From JAFLBB01 sp040007195 (lineage in GTDB: Bacteria > Acidobacteriota > Terriglobia > Bryobacterales > Bryobacteraceae), in assembly GCA_040007195.1 (NCBI GenBank), contig JBDTVQ010000052.1, positions 1-24,131 on the forward strand: a stretch of 24,131 nucleotides of DNA. The letters run 5' to 3'. Below the pieces are notes generated by a model. The model was not told the origin of the DNA, searched no databases, and saw nothing but the letters and a program-made list of their open reading frames with translations. The translations under genes were made by a program, and so were the position numbers. Below, in pieces: positions 20,644 through 24,131 of the stretch. Position 1 is the first letter of the stretch. Each line of letters starts with the position of its first letter.

Positions 20644-23058
20644 TTACTCCGCGCGCAGAGCATCCACGGGGTCGATTCGCGAGGCGCGGAAGGCGGGGAG
20701 GAGCGAAGCAGCCAGGGCGGCGATAGCGAGGATGGCGCAGGCTCCGGCGAGGGCGGGGGCGTCGTGGGAGTCTTTGATGCCGAGCATGGGGCCGTAGCGC
20801 TTCAGGAGCAGGAGCGTGGTGGCGGTGCCGATGGCGAGGCCGAGGGCGATGAGGCGGGCGCCTCGGATGAGGACCAGCCGCAGGATGTCGCCGGAGTTGG
20901 CGCCGACGGCCATGCGCATGCCGAATTCGCGGACCTGCAGGGTGACGAATTGGGATAAGAGACCGAATACTCCGATTACGGCGAGGGTGAGTCCGAGGGT
21001 GGCGAAGATGGCGATTAACCAGAGCTGAAAGCGGCGGTTGGAGAGCAGGAAGCGGTCCAGCTGTTCATCGAGGGTGCGGACCTCATCGACGAACTGGGAG
21101 CCATCGATGGCGTAGACCTGAGCCTTGATCTGTTGGGCGAGGCGCATGGGCGGTCCGGCGGTGTGGACGACGAAGATGCCGGCGAGGGCGGCGTGGGTGT
21201 AGGGGACGTAGACCTCGGGGCGGGATTGAAAGTTGTTGTCGTCGTCGATCATGGCGTCTTCGACGGTGCCGGTGATTTCGAAAGTGTCGTTTGCGACCTT
21301 GAACGGGGCGTCGCGGAAGCGGGGGATGCGGACGGTTTTGCCGATGGGGGATTGGCCGGGGAAGTATTGCGCGGCGAAGGTTTCGTTGACGAGCATAACG
21401 TGGCGGCGGGAGGAGATGTCGGCGGATTCGAAGGCGCGGCCGGTGCGGAGCGCGATGCCGAGGGTCTTGAGGTAGCCGGCGTTGACCTGGTGGACGTTGA
21501 CGGGGCGGTCGGGCAGGGGCGTCTGGCCGGGGATTTCTACGGGGAGGTTCCAGGAGTAGAAGGGGTGGAGTCCGGCGTTGTTGCCGACGCTGAGGACGCC
21601 GGGGAGGGCGGCGATGCGGTCGTTGAGTTGGGCGAGGAACGCATTGCGGGATTCGATGGTCTGATAGCGGGCCGAGCCGAACATGGGGACGCGCATGGTG
21701 AGGCGGTTTTCGGTTTCGATGGCGGCGGGAGCGGAGTAGGCCTGAAGGAGGTTGCGGAGGAAGATGCCTGCGCCGGAGAGGAGCACGATGGCGAGCGAGA
21801 GTTCGGTGACGACGAGGGCGCCGCGGAGCCAGCGTGCCTGGGCCGAACCGGAGGAACCGCGTCCGCTTTCGAGGAGCGATTGGGCGATGCCGCGGCCGGA
21901 GGCGTGGAGGGCGGGGGCGAGTCCGAAGACGAGGGCGGTGAGGAGGGAGACGGCGACGCTGAAGGCGAGGACGGTAGTGTTGAGGGTGATTTCGGCTTCG
22001 TCGGGGATGACGTTGGGCGGGGCGATGTTGAGGATGAACTTGATGGCGAGCCAGGAGAGCACGATGCCGAGGAGGCCGCCCGTGATACCGAGGAGGAGGC
22101 TTTCGGTGAGGAGTTGGCGGAAGAGGCGCGAGCGGGGTGCGCCGAGGGCGTTGCGGACGGCGAATTCGCGCTGGCGGGCGGTGGCGCGTACGAGGAGGAG
22201 GCTGGAGACGTTGGCGCAGGATATTAGGAGTAACAAACCCGCTGCTCCGAACATGATCCAGAGGACGTCGCGGATGTCGCTGGGGAAGGTTTCTATGAAG
22301 GAGATGACCTGGGCGCGCCAGGTTTGGGGGAAGCGGGTGGGGTTGGCCTGGGCGAGGTCGGCGAAGATGGGCGTGAGGGCGGCATTGATTTCGGCGTCGG
22401 TGGTGCCGGGACGGCGGCGGGCGGCGGCGTGGACGAACTGGACACCTTCGAGGTTGGATTCGCGCGTGTAGTCGAGGGGGAGATAAACGTCTGCGCCGCG
22501 GAACATGAAGCGCGGGGGCATGACGCCGACGATGGTGCGGGGGCGGTCGTTGAGGATAAGGGTGCGGCCGAGGATGTTGGGGTCGCTGCCGAATTGGCGG
22601 ACCCAGAAGCGGTAGCCGAGGACGGCGAGGGTTTCGGGGTTGGGGTCGTGAGTGGTGACGGTGCGGCCGAGGAGGGCCGGGACGCCCATGGTGTCGAAGG
22701 CGCCGTTGGAGAGGTGATTGCCGCGGAGGCGGAGGGGTTCGCCGTTGGAGATCCAAAGGACGTCGGAGATGGTGGAGCCGGCGATGCCGTCAAAGATGGT
22801 GGCACGGCGGGAGAGTTCGGCGAAGTCGGCAACGTTGTATTGAGTGGAGGGGCCGTTGCGGGCGGGGTCGCGGATGCCGATGGAGACGAGGTTGTCGATG
22901 TCGCGGTAGGGGAAGGGATTGAGGACGACGCCGTGGATGACCGAGTACATGGCGGTGGCGGCCATGATGCCGAAGGCCAGGGAGGCGATGGCGGTGGCGG
23001 AGTAGAGGCGGTGGCGGAGGAGTTCGCGGAGGCCGAAGCGGAGGTCGTGGAGGGACAT
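20644..23058 (-). CDS. MacB/FtsX-type ABC permease, acidobacterial duplicated (ADOP) type
   Basis: This permease of about 804 residues has an N-terminal membrane helix (LYSATAIASLAFGIMAATAM), a long periplasmic MacB-PCD-like domain (from DDNLV-type strands to PRFMFRGADV), an FtsX helix cluster (WIMFGAAGLLLLISCANVSS and following) and a second copy. The second copy runs through ALVVTELSLAIVLLSGAGIF to IFATLGLTLAVIGVFGLLSQ and ends RASRIDPVDALRAE. The duplicated PCD/FtsX layout without an ATPase is that of ADOP permeases, common in Acidobacteriota and of unknown substrate. No ABC ATPase gene is adjacent. ATG 23058 is chosen: TACCCT ends 7 nt upstream and the preceding ~69 codons are non-coding in character. 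It converges on the HigA gene. Confidence 0.9.
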   Translation of the reverse strand: MSLHDLRFGLRELLRHRLYSATAIASLAFGIMAATAMYSVIHGVVLNPFPYRDIDNLVSIGIRDPARNGPSTQYNVADFAELSRRATIFDGIAGSTISDVLWISNGEPLRLRGNHLSNGAFDTMGVPALLGRTVTTHDPNPETLAVLGYRFWVRQFGSDPNILGRTLILNDRPRTIVGVMPPRFMFRGADVYLPLDYTRESNLEGVQFVHAAARRRPGTTDAEINAALTPIFADLAQANPTRFPQTWRAQVISFIETFPSDIRDVLWIMFGAAGLLLLISCANVSSLLLVRATARQREFAVRNALGAPRSRLFRQLLTESLLLGITGGLLGIVLSWLAIKFILNIAPPNVIPDEAEITLNTTVLAFSVAVSLLTALVFGLAPALHASGRGIAQSLLESGRGSSGSAQARWLRGALVVTELSLAIVLLSGAGIFLRNLLQAYSAPAAIETENRLTMRVPMFGSARYQTIESRNAFLAQLNDRIAALPGVLSVGNNAGLHPFYSWNLPVEIPGQTPLPDRPVNVHQVNAGYLKTLGIALRTGRAFESADISSRRHVMLVNETFAAQYFPGQSPIGKTVRIPRFRDAPFKVANDTFEITGTVEDAMIDDDNNFQSRPEVYVPYTHAALAGIFVVHTAGPPMRLAQQIKAQVYAIDGSQFVDEVRTLDEQLDRFLLSNRRFQLWLIAIFATLGLTLAVIGVFGLLSQFVTLQVREFGMRMAVGANSGDILRLVLIRGARLIALGLAIGTATTLLLLKRYGPMLGIKDSHDAPALAGACAILAIAALAASLLPAFRASRIDPVDALRAE

Positions 23059-23154
23059 CAGGGATAGGGTAGCGGAGGGGGAGAGGGATGGGAAGGGGGC
23101 GACGGATGGCGGAGGGCTTGTGGGCCGGTGCGCTCGAGAGGCCAAAACAATTGG

Positions 23155-23186
23155 GCCGCAGATGGACGCAGGTTCACGCAGAAAGA
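23155..23186 (+). repeat. Interspersed 10-bp-periodic repeat, copy 2
   Basis: GCCGCAGATGG-ACGCAGGTTC-ACGCAGAAAG shows the same 10-base rhythm and GATGGACGCAG core as the copy at 9832. It ends directly at the stop codon of the antitoxin-like gene on the opposite strand. Confidence 0.75.
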
Positions 23187-23417
23187 TTAGCCAGGTTGAT
23201 GCGTTTCGTCGCGGCTCATTCGCTTGGTGGCGTTGGCGCCAGGAGTACGCTGGATGGCCTTCCACTTTTCGTAGGGGCGCCCGAATTCGGTGCCTGGGCG
23301 CGTGTGATCTTCGAGCAGGCGGCCGACGAGTTTAGAGACGGAAATGGATTTTTCGGCGGCCTTCAGGAGCAGCCGCTCGGCGACTTCTTCACTGACGGCG
23401 ACCGTGAAATTTTCCAT
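23187..23417 (-). CDS. Orphan antitoxin-like protein (ribbon-helix-helix type)
   Basis: This protein of about 76 residues begins MENFTVAVSEEVAERLLLKA and continues AEKSISVSKLVGRLLEDHTR. That is the strand-helix-helix order of ribbon-helix-helix antitoxins that normally precede a PIN-domain toxin. The tail (YEKWKAIQRTPGANATKRM, SRDETHQ) resembles the toxin-binding end of that group. No PIN toxin follows: the next sequence is the interspersed repeat and then the ABC permease. It therefore looks like an orphan antitoxin. No Shine-Dalgarno is visible and the longer frame (start 23474) is less plausible. Family assignment is by eye only. Confidence 0.65.
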   Translation of the reverse strand: MENFTVAVSEEVAERLLLKAAEKSISVSKLVGRLLEDHTRPGTEFGRPYEKWKAIQRTPGANATKRMSRDETHQPG

Positions 23418-23537
23418 CAGGAAATCAGCGTGCGCGAGGGCACGAATAATTGCACACGGGGGCCCTGTAAGCACTCCGCGTTACACAATGGGCTCGCTGC
23501 AGGCTTGGAATCGATTCAAGCGGCATCATCGAAAGAC

Positions 23538-23772
23538 TCACAGGCCGCGAGTGAGTTGATCGTAGGTGGCGTGGGTGCCGATCCAGATCCAGGTGATCGT
23601 GTCCGATTCCACCATTCCGAGAACGCGATGATGCTCACCGACTCTTGCCGTATGGAGGGTGCTGCTGTCTTGCATTTTGCGAAAGCGAAGCGAAGGGTGG
23701 CTTGGGTACTGTTTTCAGAGGCGGGAGCGAATGGAAGAGCTTCCAGAATCGCCGTGAGGCGATCGATTTCAT
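23538..23772 (-). pseudogene. Decayed RelE/ParE-type toxin with internal deletion and frameshift
   Basis: On the minus strand the ATG at 23772 overlaps the antitoxin's TGA (ATGA) and starts MKSIASRRFWKLFHSLPP, a typical toxin N-terminus. That frame then gives no toxin-like sequence. The next frame (+1) supplies the end of the family: YPSHPSLRFRKMQDSSTLHT, then ARVGEHHRVLGMVESDTI and TWIWIGTHATYDQLTRGL, stopping at 23538. The RVG-x-H-x-RVLG and WIWIGTHATYD segments are diagnostic of this RelE group. The two parts are joined with roughly 10-15 codons missing near 23720-23730 and a frame change, so the toxin is probably inactive. The antitoxin gene upstream remains open. Confidence 0.78.
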
Positions 23773-23981
23773 TCGCTAGGAGGCCATTCTTTTGTGAGCC
23801 CCAAGAGCGCTTCCTGGCGGGCTTCGTCGATCAGGAAATCGAGGCGTCCGCTGGATGCGTCGCGCTCCATTTGTTCATTCCAGAGTTGTTCTTCGCGCTC
23901 GCGCATCCAGGCCAGGATCTTGCGAAACTCCTCGGGAGGAAGCTGTCCGATGGCCTGCTCTATCTCTTCGACGCGGCTCAT
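23769..23981 (-). CDS. Antitoxin-like small protein paired with the decayed RelE toxin
   Basis: This 70-residue protein (MSRVEEIEQAIGQLPPEEFR, KILAWMREREEQLWNEQM, ERDASSGRLDFLIDEARQEA) is helical and highly charged. It has the look of short antitoxins that sit directly before a RelE/ParE toxin and wrap around it. It overlaps the toxin remnant's ATG by four bases, indicating translational coupling. TAGACT (23988-23993 on the plus strand, read on minus) ends 6 nt before the ATG, suggesting a leaderless message. It diverges from the exported ThuA-like gene, whose start shows a similar -10. No DNA-binding motif is obvious. Confidence 0.75.
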   Translation of the reverse strand: MSRVEEIEQAIGQLPPEEFRKILAWMREREEQLWNEQMERDASSGRLDFLIDEARQEALLGLTKEWPPSE

Positions 23982-24034
23982 AGCTGAAGTCTAACATCCA
24001 CTCTGATGATGCGGATTCCGGCTAGAATTCATCC

Positions 24035-24131
24035 ATGCGAGTTCTTTTGTTGCTGCTGGCGGCGGTATCCGCTTGGGCCGAGGTCCGCGTATTGATCGTG
24101 GATGGTGTGAACAATCACGATTGGGCGGCGG
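24035..24131 (+). CDS. Exported ThuA-like protein, 3' partial
   Basis: Only the first 32 codons are in the window. They encode a signal peptide (RVLLLLLAAVSAWA) followed by EVRVLIVDGVNNHDWAA. The VLIVDGxxNHDW opening is typical of the first strand and loop of ThuA-domain proteins, a class I glutaminase-like fold common in Acidobacteriota and Planctomycetota and linked to sugar metabolism by association. ATG 24035 is supported by TAGAAT ending 6 nt upstream. The product is cut by the window edge, so the call is tentative. Confidence 0.6.
   Translation, partial: MRVLLLLLAAVSAWAEVRVLIVDGVNNHDWAA

Noticed and set aside
21083..22756. Long open frame antisense to the FtsX permease
   Set aside because: It consists of Arg/Pro-rich low-complexity sequence, as expected from a shadow frame in GC-rich DNA, and the permease has a full set of conserved family motifs.
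23088..23987. Plus-strand frame of about 300 codons over the antitoxin cluster
   Set aside because: No motif, and the minus strand carries recognisable antitoxin and toxin sequence across the same bases.

Overview
The window is about 24 kb of GC-rich bacterial DNA and most likely comes from an Acidobacteriota genome, probably near Bryobacterales/Solibacteraceae. This is inferred from gene content, not a database match. The pointers are an orphan MacB/FtsX-type permease of the acidobacterial duplicated (ADOP) type, a CadC-like winged-helix/TPR regulator, a secreted metzincin with IPT/TIG-like repeats, a PEP-CTERM protein, DUF3303 and many small secreted proteins. No rRNA, tRNA, CRISPR array, transposase or integrase was seen.

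Layout. 1-2.4 kb: the end of a universal stress protein, a DUF3303 protein, and a histidine kinase/response regulator pair. 2.4-5.5 kb: a two-gene exported unit, a small secreted protein overlapping a large secreted zinc metalloprotease. 5.5-10.9 kb: a frameshifted TPR membrane protein, small hypotheticals, a DinB-family enzyme, an exported unknown, an exported PHP-domain protein, a SEC-C protein and a VOC protein. 10.9-12.1 kb: a toxin-antitoxin-like cassette with a palindromic operator, an unusual Phd-type antitoxin carrying a TPR-like tail, a RelE-like protein and a two-helix membrane protein. 12.1-14.4 kb: a UDP-glucuronate decarboxylase-like epimerase and a Tat-exported enolase-superfamily protein. 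14.4-17.4 kb: a frameshifted CadC-like regulator diverging from a secreted TPR protein. 17.4-18.6 kb: an AT-rich spacer, a potentially structured leader, a PEP-CTERM protein and a strong terminator. 18.6-20.6 kb: a decayed cyclopropane-fatty-acid synthase, a SpoT-type HD hydrolase and a HigBA-type toxin-antitoxin pair with its own palindrome. 20.6-24.1 kb: the orphan permease, an orphan antitoxin, an antitoxin with a decayed RelE-type toxin, and the start of an exported ThuA-like protein.

Three themes stand out. First, toxin-antitoxin material occurs three times in 13 kb: one unusual cassette, one canonical pair and one decaying cluster. Second, four loci are broken: two by single-base frameshifts, one by truncation plus a nonsense codon, one by an internal deletion. 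Third, many genes without a Shine-Dalgarno sequence have a -10-like hexamer 5-9 nt before the start codon, which suggests widespread leaderless transcripts. The best candidates for something undescribed are the 10.9-12.1 kb cassette and the possible structured leader before the PEP-CTERM gene.
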